DNA of 64,000 bases, taken from contig NZ_JARHUE010000003.1 in assembly GCF_029222905.1 (NCBI RefSeq), positions 124,001 to 188,000 on the forward strand, written 5' to 3'. Shown in pieces: positions 18,116-30,553 of the stretch. This stretch comes from Neptuniibacter sp. CAU 1671. Lineage in GTDB: Bacteria > Pseudomonadota > Gammaproteobacteria > Pseudomonadales > Balneatricaceae. Position numbers and translations under genes: made by a program. The notes under the pieces are model-generated. The model saw only the letters and a list, made by a program, of their open reading frames with translations. It ran no database searches and had not been told where the DNA came from. Position 1 is the stretch's first letter; every line of letters begins with the position of its first letter.

Positions 18116-19144
18116 TCAGTGACAGGGTGCCAGGGGAAGAGGTGAGCCGGCCAGTGTCAGACAAATCTGGCGAATCTCCAGCCAGCCATCCCCACGTTGC
18201 AGGCCTTTGATGATGCGGTCGATCTGAGCGGCCCGGATCAGAGTTTCTTCCAGTGCCGGATATGAAGTGCGTGGTGCTGCCGCGCGAATCAGTCCTTTGC
18301 GTGCTCCCCAGATCTGCTCTTTCTGGCATACGCTGTCAAAGCTCTGTCCACTCTGTTGGGCTAGTTTCACGGCTGTCAGAGCGCGAATTTCACGGCTGAT
18401 GGCCCACAGTAGCACCGGCAGTTCTGTACCATCCTGCTGCAGTACATTGAGGATCTTAAGCGCACGCGCGGCGTCGCCGCGTAACACCGTGTCGGTCAAC
18501 CCGTAGATGTCATAACGTGAGCTGTCAGATACAGCCTCGAGAATAATCTCGGCATCAATAGCCTGTTCGCCAAACAGCAGGCTGAGTTTGCGCAATTCCT
18601 GATCCGCTGCCAGCAGGTTGCCTTCAATCCGGTCACACAGTAGTTGAACCGCATCCGGCTTCAGCTGCAGGCCCAGTGAAGCGCCGCGCTGTCGAAGCCA
18701 GTCGGGAAGCTGAGCCAGTTCTACAGGCCAGATCTCGACAATGACACCTTTTTGATCAACGGTTTTATACCAGGCGCTTTTTTTGCCAGCACCGTCAATT
18801 TTATTGGCGCTGATGATCAGTATATTGTCCTGAGGTGGGTCGGCAAGATACTGAGACAGAACGTCAGCGGCCTGCTTGTTGGGCTTGTGGGCGCCGAAAC
18901 GAAGTTCAATGATTTTCTGTTCAGCAAACAACGAAAGGTTGTTGGCACTGTGTAGCAGGTTGTCGACGTTGAAACTGCTGTCGACATGCATCACTTCACG
19001 TTCGCTGAATCCCTGTGATTGCAGGTGTTTGCGTAGCTGATCCAGAGCTTCCTCCCTGAGCAGGGGTTCGTCACCGCTTAACAGATACACCGGCGCAGTC
19101 TGTTTGTTGAGCTGGCCGGGGAGCTGTTCGCTACGAATTTTCAT
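18116..19144 (-). CDS. holA: DNA polymerase III subunit delta
   Basis: Clamp-loader subunit that opens the beta clamp. 342 aa, matching E. coli HolA (343). N-terminus MKIRSEQLPGQL..., followed by the domain I segment VYLLSGDEPLLREEALDQLR. The rest follows the delta pattern (LPDWLRQRGASLGLQL, EGNLLAADQELRKL). It starts 3 bp after lptE ends, giving the conserved leuS-lptE-holA order. Confidence 0.96.
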   Translation of the reverse strand: MKIRSEQLPGQLNKQTAPVYLLSGDEPLLREEALDQLRKHLQSQGFSEREVMHVDSSFNVDNLLHSANNLSLFAEQKIIELRFGAHKPNKQAADVLSQYLADPPQDNILIISANKIDGAGKKSAWYKTVDQKGVIVEIWPVELAQLPDWLRQRGASLGLQLKPDAVQLLCDRIEGNLLAADQELRKLSLLFGEQAIDAEIILEAVSDSSRYDIYGLTDTVLRGDAARALKILNVLQQDGTELPVLLWAISREIRALTAVKLAQQSGQSFDSVCQKEQIWGARKGLIRAAAPRTSYPALEETLIRAAQIDRIIKGLQRGDGWLEIRQICLTLAGSPLPLAPCH

Positions 19145-19147
19145 CTG

Positions 19148-19654
19148 TCAGCGTGGGTTGCTGGCCAGATAGCGGCGCAGAATGCTCTGCGCCATGGCAT
19201 CATGCAGTTCCTGCCTAAGCAGCCTTTCCTGTTCAGCACTGGCAGCCGCCGCGTTACGGTTATAGGTGTAAACCCGCTCCTGCTGGAGGCGGATATCACT
19301 GGTGGTGGGATTGCCTTCCTGATCGGCCAGATGGAAGCTGACCTCCAGCGAAAGTTCATACTCATCCACTTCAGAACGACTGGACAGTGTAGCCGCCCGG
19401 CGTTTGTAGCGGCTGGAGACGATAACAATCTGTTGTGACGCATTGCTGGTCTGAGTGATGCCGTTGTAACGCAGAGTGCGTTTAAGACTGTCGGTTAGTT
19501 CAGAAGAGGCGCTGCCGGTTTGCAAGGTCACGTTTTGTTTTTCGGCCGGCACGTCGGCAGCACCACGCAGGTGGAAGCCACAGGCAGTTAGCAGACTGAA
19601 CAGACTGGCCAGCACAAGCAGGCTCAGTGGGCGGGTAAACGTGCGACAGCGCAT
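19148..19654 (-). CDS. lptE: LPS assembly lipoprotein LptE
   Basis: Outer-membrane lipoprotein that plugs LptD and helps insert LPS. The ATG at 19654 is preceded by AAGGAG at proper spacing and gives 168 aa with lipobox LLTACGFHLRG, the family signature. The open frame extends upstream, but that part lies inside leuS. It lies 10 bp after leuS. Confidence 0.95.
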   Translation of the reverse strand: MRCRTFTRPLSLLVLASLFSLLTACGFHLRGAADVPAEKQNVTLQTGSASSELTDSLKRTLRYNGITQTSNASQQIVIVSSRYKRRAATLSSRSEVDEYELSLEVSFHLADQEGNPTTSDIRLQQERVYTYNRNAAAASAEQERLLRQELHDAMAQSILRRYLASNPR

Positions 19655-19664
19655 GCGGTGCTCC

Positions 19665-22430
<2,766 letters not shown>

Positions 22431-22473
22431 ATACATCACAGCCAACAGAGCCGATCCCCACGCGGAGGCGATT

Positions 22474-23010
22474 ATGGACGATAAAACAAGCAAAAAAAGC
22501 CCACTGTCAGCTAAAGACTATGACCGTGTCCTGAAACGTCTGAGTCAGCGACTGGAGCAGGCCGAGGTGAACTCCTGGGACCGGCTGCAGCAACAGATCA
22601 AAGAAGCCGCAGAGCTGGAGCTGGCTGCGGAGGAGATGACCAAAGATGAGCTTTCTCTGCTCTCAGTCTATCTGCAGCGTGACCTAAAGGCTTTGGGCTT
22701 CTTTGCCCATGAAACCGGTCGCGGTGTGGCGGCCTGGCTTAAATTTGATCTGGATGCGCTTGAGGACACGCTGGCCGGGGTGCTGGTTAAAGTGGCGGAT
22801 CAGACCCGGGTGGCGTATGAGGAACTGCGTGAGCGGATTGGTCATGCTGATGAGCAATATATGGCAGGCGAGCTGGCCACTGCGGGCACACTGGCCTGCA
22901 TGGAGTGTGGTGCGACTGTCACGCTGACTAAAACCGCTAAGCTGGAGCCTTGTGCTGAGTGTGGCTGCCGGTTTTTTAGCCGGGTGTCTGACGACGCCGC
23001 AGGCGATTAA
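22474..23010 (+). CDS. YbeL-type zinc-ribbon protein (DUF1451)
   Basis: 178-aa cytoplasmic protein: a charged alpha-helical N-terminal three-quarters and a C-terminal zinc ribbon with two Cys pairs (CMEC and CAEC) at about 140-170. This matches E. coli YbeL, which also lies near leuS/lptE. GGAG about 7 nt upstream supports the ATG. Function unknown. It converges on lnt with a 35-bp overlap of coding ends. Confidence 0.9.
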   Translation: MDDKTSKKSPLSAKDYDRVLKRLSQRLEQAEVNSWDRLQQQIKEAAELELAAEEMTKDELSLLSVYLQRDLKALGFFAHETGRGVAAWLKFDLDALEDTLAGVLVKVADQTRVAYEELRERIGHADEQYMAGELATAGTLACMECGATVTLTKTAKLEPCAECGCRFFSRVSDDAAGD

Positions 23011-24460
23011 GGCGTCCTGTTGAGCCCAGCAGCAGCAATATCATAAGGCTCAACACAAGCCAGTCACCTAATCGTTGGTAGGGCGTCAGGCCTGTGGTGG
23101 CGGTAACCCGACCTGACAGCACGCCAGTCTCAAACTGGGGTAACCGAGCAGTGACCTTCCCCTGCGGGTTGATCAGTGCGGTGATGCCATTATTGGTGCC
23201 GCGTATCAGCCAGCGGCCATTTTCCAGTGCTCTGGCCCGCGCGATCTGCAGATGCTGAGCCGGTGCAATCGAATCGCCAAACCAGGTGTCGTTGGATACG
23301 GTCAGCATGATATCGGCATTACGACTCATCTCTCTGACTAATCCGGGGTAAGCAATTTCGTAACAGATGGCTGCGCTCAGGGAGAAGCCATGTGCCTTGA
23401 GCAAAGACTGAGGCGCTTTGGGCAGTGAGAAACTCGACATGGGCAGGTTAAAAAAGGCGACCAGTCCACGCAGCCAGTCCTCCAGCGGCAGATATTCGCC
23501 AAAGGGTACCAGACGTTGTTTGTGGTAGACCCCGCTGCTGCCGGTCAGCAGCACCAGACTGTTATGCACCCGGTAGCCTTTAGGTCTGTCAGAATCTCTG
23601 GCCAGGGTAGGCATGCCACTTAACAGCGTAGTCCCCTGTTGGTCCAGCTGATCCAGCAGGGGTGCCAGCGTATCCACGGTTTGATTAAAAAACGCGGGAA
23701 CAGCCGTTTCCGGCCAGACAATCAGTTGCTGACTGGCATGCGGTCTGGTCAGGTTCATATACCGCTGCAGAATCCAGCTGCGGTTTTCCGGTACCCACTT
23801 ATCGTTTTGCGGAATATTGGGTTGCACCAGAGCCACTGACAGCTCGCGCGGCGCCTGTGTAGTCCACTGAGTAGGAAGCAATAGACTCACCCATGGCAGC
23901 GCAGCCAGTAACAACCAGAGTGGCTGGCGTTGTTGTAGCGTCTGGATAAGTCCTGCGCTGATCAGCAGAACTGCGAAACTACCCAGCCAGATCCCCCCGA
24001 TGGGTAGCCAGTTTGCCAGCGGCGTGTCGAGGGTTGCATAACCCAGATAGAGCCAGGGAAAGCCGGTAAACAGCCAGCTTCTGGCCCATTCAAACAGTAG
24101 CCAGCAGCCCATAAAGCCGGTGATCGGCAAACCGGCGTAAAACCAGCGACGCCAGATATAAGCCTGCAGGGCAAACAGCAGGGCGAGCACGGTGACAAAC
24201 AGGGCGGTCAGTAGCAGTGCTATTGGCAGCGGAGTGGCGCTGTGTTCGTGAATGCTGACAAACACCCAGGAGCTGCCTGTGCCAAACAGGGCACAGCCAA
24301 ACAGCCAGCCCAGCAGAGCTGCACGACTGGGTGAGCAGTCGCGCACGGCAAAATAGAGACAGGCGGGTGCCAGAAATACCAGTGGAACCCAATTAAAAGG
24401 GGCAAGCGCCAGGGTGATGAAGGTGCCGCCCAGCAGGCTTAACAAGAGGCGAAGCGGCAT
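22976..24460 (-). CDS. lnt: Apolipoprotein N-acyltransferase
   Basis: Adds the third acyl chain to lipoproteins at the inner membrane. 494 aa: about seven N-terminal TM helices, a periplasmic nitrilase domain at about 205-460 and a C-terminal TM helix. The catalytic triad is visible: E251 (WPETAVPAF), K314 (VYHKQRLVPFGEYLP) and C366 (ICYEIAYP). It follows corC by 7 bp in the miaB-ybeZ-ybeY-corC-lnt run, as in E. coli. Confidence 0.97.
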   Translation of the reverse strand: MPLRLLLSLLGGTFITLALAPFNWVPLVFLAPACLYFAVRDCSPSRAALLGWLFGCALFGTGSSWVFVSIHEHSATPLPIALLLTALFVTVLALLFALQAYIWRRWFYAGLPITGFMGCWLLFEWARSWLFTGFPWLYLGYATLDTPLANWLPIGGIWLGSFAVLLISAGLIQTLQQRQPLWLLLAALPWVSLLLPTQWTTQAPRELSVALVQPNIPQNDKWVPENRSWILQRYMNLTRPHASQQLIVWPETAVPAFFNQTVDTLAPLLDQLDQQGTTLLSGMPTLARDSDRPKGYRVHNSLVLLTGSSGVYHKQRLVPFGEYLPLEDWLRGLVAFFNLPMSSFSLPKAPQSLLKAHGFSLSAAICYEIAYPGLVREMSRNADIMLTVSNDTWFGDSIAPAQHLQIARARALENGRWLIRGTNNGITALINPQGKVTARLPQFETGVLSGRVTATTGLTPYQRLGDWLVLSLMILLLLGSTGRLNRLRRRQTPG

Positions 24461-24467
24461 GGCATCA

Positions 24468-25304
24468 TCAGTTACTACGGCTGACCTGTAACAGGCGGAT
24501 ACGACGGTTGTCGGCAGAGAGGACTTTAATTACAAAGCCTTCTATTTCGACGCTCTCGTCTTTTTTGGGTAAACGGCCAAACTGTTGAGTCACCAGACCG
24601 CCAATCGTGTCGAACTGGTCATCGGGCAGGCTGGTATCAAAGTAATCGTTAAAATCCTCGATGGGTGTCAGGGCTTTAACGATATAGGCGTTTTCCTGGA
24701 ACGGCTTGATCTGACCGTCATCATCGTCGTCATCGTGTTCATCTTCGATCTCGCCGACAATCTGCTCCAGCACGTCTTCGATGGTGATCAGGCCGGAGAT
24801 ACAGCCATATTCATCCATCACCACGGCCATATGGTTGCGGGTTACGCGAAACTCTTTCAGCAGCACGTTGAGACGTTTGGATTCAGGGATAAAAGTGGCA
24901 GGGCGCAGTTTGCTTTGCAGGTCAAACTGCTCCGGGTCACCTTCAAGAATCATCGGCAACAGGTCTTTTGCCAGCAAAATACCCATGACTTCATCTGGAT
25001 TCTCGCCGATCACCGGAAAACGTGAGTGTGCACTGGAGATAATGACCGGCAAAAATTCGCGGGGGGTCTGGCGGGCATCCACCACCACCATCTGAGAGCG
25101 CGGAATCATCACGTCCCGCACCTGCATGTCGGAAACCTGCATGGCGCCCTCGATGATGGTGAGGGCTTCGGTATCAAGAAGGTTGTCGTCACTGGCCTGA
25201 CGCAGGTCAGTCAGCAGGTCTTCTCGGCTTCGGGGTTCATCGGAAAACGCTTGTGTCAGTCGGCTCAGCCAGCTGCGGGTTTGTCCCGATCGGTCGTCGC
25301 TCAT
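24468..25304 (-). CDS. corC: CorC/YbeX-type CBS-domain protein
   Basis: 278-aa soluble protein. Tandem CBS domains occupy about 65-190 (VRDVMIPRSQMVVVDA, VVMDEYGCISGLITIEDVLE) and a CorC/HlyC domain about 200-278. A poly-Asp stretch (DDDDDDG near 190) may bind divalent cations. In E. coli the protein is linked to Mg/Co efflux and to ribosome function under heat stress. It sits between ybeY and lnt, the conserved order. Confidence 0.94.
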   Translation of the reverse strand: MSDDRSGQTRSWLSRLTQAFSDEPRSREDLLTDLRQASDDNLLDTEALTIIEGAMQVSDMQVRDVMIPRSQMVVVDARQTPREFLPVIISSAHSRFPVIGENPDEVMGILLAKDLLPMILEGDPEQFDLQSKLRPATFIPESKRLNVLLKEFRVTRNHMAVVMDEYGCISGLITIEDVLEQIVGEIEDEHDDDDDDGQIKPFQENAYIVKALTPIEDFNDYFDTSLPDDQFDTIGGLVTQQFGRLPKKDESVEIEGFVIKVLSADNRRIRLLQVSRSN

Positions 25305-25334
25305 GCGGGTTTTTGTGTCCTCTCTGTTACTGCA

Positions 25335-25787
25335 TCATTCGCTGTAAGGGTCAGCGATATTCAAGCCGGCGAGAATCTGGCGCTCCAGCGCTTCCATCTC
25401 TTCAGCTTCGTTATCATTTATATGGTCGAAACCGAGCAGATGCAAGCATCCGTGGATGACCATGTGAGCCCAGTGATCCTGAGCCTGTTTGCCCTGTTCG
25501 GCGGCTTCTTCAGCCACGACATCAGCGCAGATCACCAGATCACCCAGAATATCCAGTGGTACACCTTCAGGCACTTCAAAAGGGAAAGACAGGACATTGG
25601 TGGGTTTATCTTTCTGCCGGTAGGTGCTGTTCAGCATCTGGCTTTCTGCTTTATCCACCACGCGGATGCAGACTTCGCCCTGTTCATGACGTCCTTTCAG
25701 CGCAGCACTGACCCAGCCTTCAAACGCTTCGGGCGTGGGCAGACCGGTTGCTTCAACTTGGTATTGCACCTCAATATTGGCGCTCAT
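25335..25787 (-). CDS. ybeY: Endoribonuclease YbeY
   Basis: Metal-dependent RNase for 16S rRNA 3'-end maturation and 70S quality control. 150 aa. The zinc site [11 protein letters not shown] is intact at about 115-125. TNVLSFPFE is the other conserved block. The start overlaps the ybeZ stop by 4 bp. Confidence 0.96.
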   Translation of the reverse strand: MSANIEVQYQVEATGLPTPEAFEGWVSAALKGRHEQGEVCIRVVDKAESQMLNSTYRQKDKPTNVLSFPFEVPEGVPLDILGDLVICADVVAEEAAEQGKQAQDHWAHMVIHGCLHLLGFDHINDNEAEEMEALERQILAGLNIADPYSE

Positions 25788-26764
25788 GAGGGGTTTTGCT
25801 CCTGCTTTTCATACCGGTCATAGGCGCGAACAATGTGCTGAACCAAGGGATGGCGCACCACGTCTTTGGCGGTGAAATGGGTAAAACCGATGCCTTCGAC
25901 ATCCCGCAAGACTTCGGTGGCATGCACCAGACCAGAGCGGGTGCCTTTGGGCAGGTCGATCTGCGTTACATCTCCGGTAATCACGGCGGTTGAGCCAAAG
26001 CCGATACGGGTCAGGAACATTTTCATCTGTTCACGGGTGGTGTTCTGACTTTCATCCAGAATCACAAACGCGTTGTTCAGGGTGCGGCCGCGCATATAGG
26101 CCAGTGGCGCAACCTCAATGATATTGCGTTCTATCAGTTTGCCTACGCGCTCAAAACCGAGCATTTCATACAGCGCGTCATAGAGCGGGCGCAGGTAAGG
26201 GTCAACTTTCTGGCTCAGATCGCCTGGAAGAAAGCCGAGTTTTTCACCGGCTTCAACGGCCGGACGTACCAGCAGAATGCGTGCAATCTCTTCCTGCTCC
26301 AGTGCATCCACCGCACAGGCCACCGCCAGATAGGTTTTGCCGGTACCGGCGGGACCGATGCCAAAATTGATGTCGTGCTGGCGAATGGAGCGTACATAAC
26401 CGATCTGGTTATCACCACGCGGACGAATCAGGGACTTTTTCGTGCGAATGGTGACATCATCCGAGCCGGTTTTGTCAGTAGGAGGTGCCTCGATACCGCT
26501 TTGCTGCAACAGCAAGTGGATCTGTTGCGGGCTTATGTTGCTGCCTTCAAGGATCTGCTGATAGAGCTTGTCCAGCAGTGATTTGCCCGCATTGATGCGG
26601 GACTGTTCACCGAGTAACTGAAAATCATGGCCATGGTTACGGATTTCGATGCCCAGGCGTTGTTCGATCAGTTTGAGATATTCGTTAAAGGGCCCGCACA
26701 GCAGGGCGAGACACCGGCTGTCGTCCGGTGTCAGGGTCAGTTGGATAGAGTGAAGATGGCTCAA
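25784..26764 (-). CDS. ybeZ: PhoH-like ATPase YbeZ
   Basis: 326-aa cytoplasmic P-loop ATPase of the PhoH family, thought to work with YbeY on RNA. Walker A is [11 protein letters not shown] at about 138-148; Walker B-like [11 protein letters not shown] follows, then the PhoH signature [18 protein letters not shown]. It begins 3 bp after miaB ends. Confidence 0.95.
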   Translation of the reverse strand: MSHLHSIQLTLTPDDSRCLALLCGPFNEYLKLIEQRLGIEIRNHGHDFQLLGEQSRINAGKSLLDKLYQQILEGSNISPQQIHLLLQQSGIEAPPTDKTGSDDVTIRTKKSLIRPRGDNQIGYVRSIRQHDINFGIGPAGTGKTYLAVACAVDALEQEEIARILLVRPAVEAGEKLGFLPGDLSQKVDPYLRPLYDALYEMLGFERVGKLIERNIIEVAPLAYMRGRTLNNAFVILDESQNTTREQMKMFLTRIGFGSTAVITGDVTQIDLPKGTRSGLVHATEVLRDVEGIGFTHFTAKDVVRHPLVQHIVRAYDRYEKQEQNPS

Positions 26765-26767
26765 GTA

Positions 26768-28132
26768 TTATCCGGCCTTACGTTCAAAGTGGCTGTCCAG
26801 TTCTGAACTGATCAGTTCGCCCAGCAGCGAGTTAGCGTAGGCTTCAACGATTTTGACATCGGCAAAGTGACCAATCAGTTCTGCATTATCGCAGCGGAAG
26901 TTTACAACACGATTATTTTCGGTCCGGCCGGACAACTGGCCCGGATCCTTTTTCGAGTAACCATTTACCAGAATCCGCTGGGTGCTGCCTACCATGCGAC
27001 GGCTGATCTGCGCCGCCTGCTGAATAATGCGGGTCTGCAGGACCTGCAGGCGCTGTTTTTTGGTTTCTTCATCGATGTTGTCTGGCAGGTCTGCGGCCGG
27101 TGTGCCGGGACGACGGCTATAGATGAAGCTGTAACTGTTATCGAAACCGATCTCCTGGATCAGGTTCATGGTCGCTTCAAAATCGGCATCGCTCTCATTC
27201 GGGAAACCGACAATAAAATCAGAAGAGATGCAGATGTCCGGGCGTACCTGGCGCAGTTTGCGAATACGTGATTTGTATTCCAGCGCGGTATGGCCGCGTT
27301 TCATCGCCATCAGGATACGGTCAGAACCGCTCTGCACCGGCAGGTGCAGGAAATTTACCAATTCCGGAACCTCGGCATAGGCTTCAATCAGACTGTCGCT
27401 GAACTCGACCGGGTGGCTGGTGGTGAAACGAATCCGGTCAATCCCTTCAATGGCAGCCACAGCGCGGATCAGTTCGGCTAGATCAGCCGTATCGCCATCA
27501 TGGGTGGCACCGCAATAAGCGTTCACGTTCTGGCCCAGCAGATGGATTTCGCGTACGCCCTGTTCTGCCAGTTCGACACATTCGGTGATCACGTCATCGA
27601 TTGGGCGACTGACTTCCTCACCCCGGGTGTAGGGGACAACGCAGAAAGTGCAGTATTTGGAACAGCCTTCCATCACCGATACAAAGGCCTCGGCACCTTC
27701 AACACGCGGCGCGGGCAGGTGGTCAAACTTTTCGATTTCAGGGAAGGAAACATCGACAATGCCGACGCCGCCGGAGCTGCTTTCATTGATCATCTCTGGC
27801 AGGCGGTGCAGGGTCTGCGGACCGAAAATCATGTCTACGTAGGGCGCCCGTTCCAGAATGTTGGCCCCTTCCTGACTGGCTACACAGCCGCCGACACCGA
27901 TTTTCAGATCAGGTCTGGATTCTTTCAGCTTGCGCCAGCGACCCAGCTGGTGGAATACCTTCTCCTGCGCTTTTTCACGGATAGAACAGGTGTTAAGCAG
28001 CAGAACATCCGCCTCATTAGCGTTGTCAGTCAGTTCCAGCTGATGACTTTCTCCGAGCAGATCTGCCATGCGGGCGGAATCATACTCATTCATCTGACAG
28101 CCGTGGGTTTTGATGAACAGCTTCTTGGCCAT
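26768..28132 (-). CDS. miaB: tRNA-2-methylthio-N6-isopentenyladenosine synthase
   Basis: Radical-SAM methylthiotransferase acting on A37 of tRNAs reading U-starting codons. 454 aa. N-terminal UPF0004 domain with Cys ligands in [20 protein letters not shown] and GGCVASQEG; radical-SAM motif CSKYCTFC at about 155-162; C-terminal TRAM domain. First gene of the minus-strand ybe operon. Confidence 0.97.
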   Translation of the reverse strand: MAKKLFIKTHGCQMNEYDSARMADLLGESHQLELTDNANEADVLLLNTCSIREKAQEKVFHQLGRWRKLKESRPDLKIGVGGCVASQEGANILERAPYVDMIFGPQTLHRLPEMINESSSGGVGIVDVSFPEIEKFDHLPAPRVEGAEAFVSVMEGCSKYCTFCVVPYTRGEEVSRPIDDVITECVELAEQGVREIHLLGQNVNAYCGATHDGDTADLAELIRAVAAIEGIDRIRFTTSHPVEFSDSLIEAYAEVPELVNFLHLPVQSGSDRILMAMKRGHTALEYKSRIRKLRQVRPDICISSDFIVGFPNESDADFEATMNLIQEIGFDNSYSFIYSRRPGTPAADLPDNIDEETKKQRLQVLQTRIIQQAAQISRRMVGSTQRILVNGYSKKDPGQLSGRTENNRVVNFRCDNAELIGHFADVKIVEAYANSLLGELISSELDSHFERKAG

Positions 28133-28357
28133 TGTAATCCTGTGGGTCTTGGGTCAATCATAGCCCTGCGGTTGTCCACAGGGAAAAACGAACCGCAAAT
28201 TATACTTAAGCGGCCAGTTAATGAACAGCGCAATCGGCGCCGGTTTGAAGCCCGTTTTCAGCGGATTTATGCCTGCAGTCCGGCTTGAAATTCGTCTCAG
28301 TGGCGCCATATTCATGGCTCGATTATCTATTTCAGTTTCAGGAGTTTTTCTGCAGTT

Positions 28358-28681
28358 ATGGCTAAGGAGAATCGACTCTATCGCATCCTGTTTGTGAATC
28401 AGGATCAGGTCTATGAACTCTACGCAAAACACGTCTATCAGAGCGACCTGTGGGGGTTTCTGGAAGTGGAAGAGTTTGTCTTTGGCAGTCGGTCTGATCT
28501 GCTGGTCGATCCGGGTGAAGAGAAACTCAAAAATCAGTTTGCCGGTGTGAAACGCTCCTACATTCCCGCCCATGCAGTGATTCGCATTGATCAGGTAGAA
28601 AAAGAGGGTATTGCCAAAATCAGTGAGGCCAAAGGCAGTATCAGTGCGTTTCCCATGATGCCGCCTAAACGTAAAGATTAA
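28358..28681 (+). CDS. DUF1820 family protein
   Basis: 107-aa cytoplasmic protein of unknown function, common in gammaproteobacteria. YRILFVNQDQVYELYAKHV and KRSYIPAHAVIRIDQVEKEG are the conserved blocks. The nearest GGAG is 13 nt before the ATG, which is long, yet the N-terminus MAKENRLYR fits the family. The coding end overlaps the convergent neighbour by 4 bp. Confidence 0.9.
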   Translation: MAKENRLYRILFVNQDQVYELYAKHVYQSDLWGFLEVEEFVFGSRSDLLVDPGEEKLKNQFAGVKRSYIPAHAVIRIDQVEKEGIAKISEAKGSISAFPMMPPKRKD

Positions 28682-29769
28682 ACTACCAGATCAACCTGTT
28701 GCAGGGTGCCCAGCTGTCCATTTTCAGTCAGATAGATGCCTGTTGACGCGATGCGCCCTGCCAGCGTTGCTGTTTGCTCTCCACCACCCAGGTCCCACGG
28801 TGTGGCTGAGTATCCCAGATACAAAGCGCCAACCCCGTTTTCAGCAAGCGTGCCAAGCTGGCCAGTGGTTTGATCCGGTTGAATCCAGATGCGCAGTTTT
28901 TGCCAGATTGCGTCAGCCTCATCGATAAAGCCATTATTATCCTGATCGTAAACGGCCAGGTCGGCAAAGCCGTTGCCGCTTTCTACACCAAACAACTCAC
29001 TGCCGTTGTCTACTCTGCCATTGTTATTTCGGTCCAGCACCAGATAACCACTGCCTTCAGCAAGACGATGTATCGTTTCTTGCTGACCATCACTGTCTAG
29101 ATCAAATGAGAGGGTATCCGTCGTAAGTTCAGCGGAGGGCACATGAAGGTTTATGATCAGCGGATCTTTCAGCGCGGCTCCGGCACGAAGCTCAAACTGA
29201 ACAGTTTCAGCAAAGTGTCTTTCCATGTTGAGTTGCAGATCGAGGTTAAGTGTTCTGCCATCCGACGTGATCACCTGAGCGGTGGCATTAAAGTTGAGTT
29301 GGTCGGTTTGCTCCCGGGTCTTTCTATAGCTGTAGAACAGTCCGGTGCTGGCAGAGGGTGTATTAGGTGATGTTGGATGCTCGTTTTGTCCTGGATGATA
29401 GGCCGTCAGGGAAAACGACATCTCCTTACCTGTCAGGCGGTGGTAGATCCGTTGAATCAGCTCGATTTTGAGTTTTTCTTCGGCGCTTAACTCTACGCTA
29501 TCGGACGCTGCCTGCGTGTTTTCTACCGCCAGGTGACTGGCTGCAGCAGGGGGGCGTGTGGTATTAGCAGCCTGTTGTCTACCGGTATATAGCTCCAGCG
29601 AGAGTGCCTGCTGTCTTAGAAGGCTAACTGATTCGGTGTTTTCGGTTTGACTGACTTGAGTGGTTCTTTCAGCTCCAGATCTGGTGATTTGCAGGGTTTC
29701 TTCCGTGCGGACGCGCACAGATTGTGAGGTATTTGCGGAGAGCTGGATCTGAGACTGCGCGATTTTCAT
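28678..29769 (-). CDS. Orphan protein with EF-hand-like calcium loops
   Basis: 363 aa, no signal peptide or TM seen. The N-terminal 90 residues are Ser/Thr/Gln-rich and low in complexity. The C-terminal half carries three Asp/Asn-rich calcium-type loops: DLDSDG at 223-228, DRNNNGRVD at 246-254 and DQDNNGFID at 275-283, with GSELFG between. This loop pattern recurs in widespread hypothetical and RTX-like proteins. No secretion gene adjoins it, so export is unclear. Function unknown. It stands alone beside the AT-rich spacer at 29770-30040. Confidence 0.78.
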   Translation of the reverse strand: MKIAQSQIQLSANTSQSVRVRTEETLQITRSGAERTTQVSQTENTESVSLLRQQALSLELYTGRQQAANTTRPPAAASHLAVENTQAASDSVELSAEEKLKIELIQRIYHRLTGKEMSFSLTAYHPGQNEHPTSPNTPSASTGLFYSYRKTREQTDQLNFNATAQVITSDGRTLNLDLQLNMERHFAETVQFELRAGAALKDPLIINLHVPSAELTTDTLSFDLDSDGQQETIHRLAEGSGYLVLDRNNNGRVDNGSELFGVESGNGFADLAVYDQDNNGFIDEADAIWQKLRIWIQPDQTTGQLGTLAENGVGALYLGYSATPWDLGGGEQTATLAGRIASTGIYLTENGQLGTLQQVDLVV

Positions 29770-30040
29770 GCCTGTTTACCGGCTGGGTGTAGACATGATG
29801 TGTCGGCTTTATGACTGGAAACTGTAGTTCAAAAAATATACTGAAATCTGTAAGGCAATAAAGTTTCTCAATAGGACAGGTATTGCTCGCGATATAGATA
29901 AAATTTTAATAAATATATTTATTTATCGTTTTTGATCTGTTTATATGGTGCAGATCCGGCAACGGCGCTGGTTGTTATGACAGACGATGTGTTTGTTCAG
30001 AAACAAAAAAGTGTCCAACAACCGATCAGAAATCTTTGCT
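29770..30040. other. AT-rich noncoding spacer with 16-bp palindrome
   Basis: About 270 bp between two divergent genes. From 29821 to 29945 it is markedly AT-rich compared with its surroundings. It contains a perfect 16-bp palindrome, AATAAATATATTTATT, at 29908-29923. It probably holds the promoters of both neighbours; I cannot fix clear -35/-10 pairs. The composition would suit binding by an H-NS-like silencer, but that is inference. Confidence 0.5.
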
Positions 30041-30478
30041 ATGAAGCTTACAGTTCTCTTAGTTCCCCTGACACTGCTGGTGTTTTTATTTCAGGGTATG
30101 ACTGAGCCTAGCGTAAGGGCTCAGCAGAATGAGTCATTTACACTGGTCTACCCGCCCGTCTTGCATGCCACAACCACCTGCGCAAAGGGGTTAATCACTA
30201 TTGAGCGGATCACTCCGGTTGCAGATCAGCCCCACTACACAGCCTCTTATCTGGCCTTTCATCAAAACGATCAGCGTTTCCTGCAGGTCGAAGGTGTGCA
30301 CCTGATTTACCTGAGTCAGGCACCCTATGAGGTTTCATCCGCTACGGTGGTGGTCCCGGATGAAGACCTTAAAGCCACTTTTCAGCGCCTAGAGCTCGCC
30401 AGTTGCGTTTTGGAAGATGTCTATCTTTCCGAATTACAGCTGAGTCACTCTGAGGCCCTTGAGCACAGTATGCGTTGA
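30041..30478 (+). CDS. Unknown exported protein, first of a tandem paralogue pair
   Basis: 145 aa from the ATG at 30041, which begins a clear signal peptide (MKLTVLLVPLTLLVFLF..., cleavage probably after VRA at about 27). The frame extends upstream to 29987, but that part has no signal character. The mature part has just two cysteines (C47, C122). Residues 47-145 align without gaps to 71-169 of the next gene, 34 of 99 identical by hand count, with both Cys in register. No family recognised. Likely periplasmic with one disulfide (inference). Confidence 0.72.
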   Translation: MKLTVLLVPLTLLVFLFQGMTEPSVRAQQNESFTLVYPPVLHATTTCAKGLITIERITPVADQPHYTASYLAFHQNDQRFLQVEGVHLIYLSQAPYEVSSATVVVPDEDLKATFQRLELASCVLEDVYLSELQLSHSEALEHSMR

Positions 30479-30553
30479 TTCAGTTCAAACTACCGCATGC
30501 CTGAAAGCACGGCATCTCTCTTAGTCGATAACAATAAAACCCGGATAATCAGC

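Noticed and set aside
25026-25823. 265-codon plus-strand frame
   Set aside because: Antisense to corC and ybeY, both with clear family motifs; low-quality composition.
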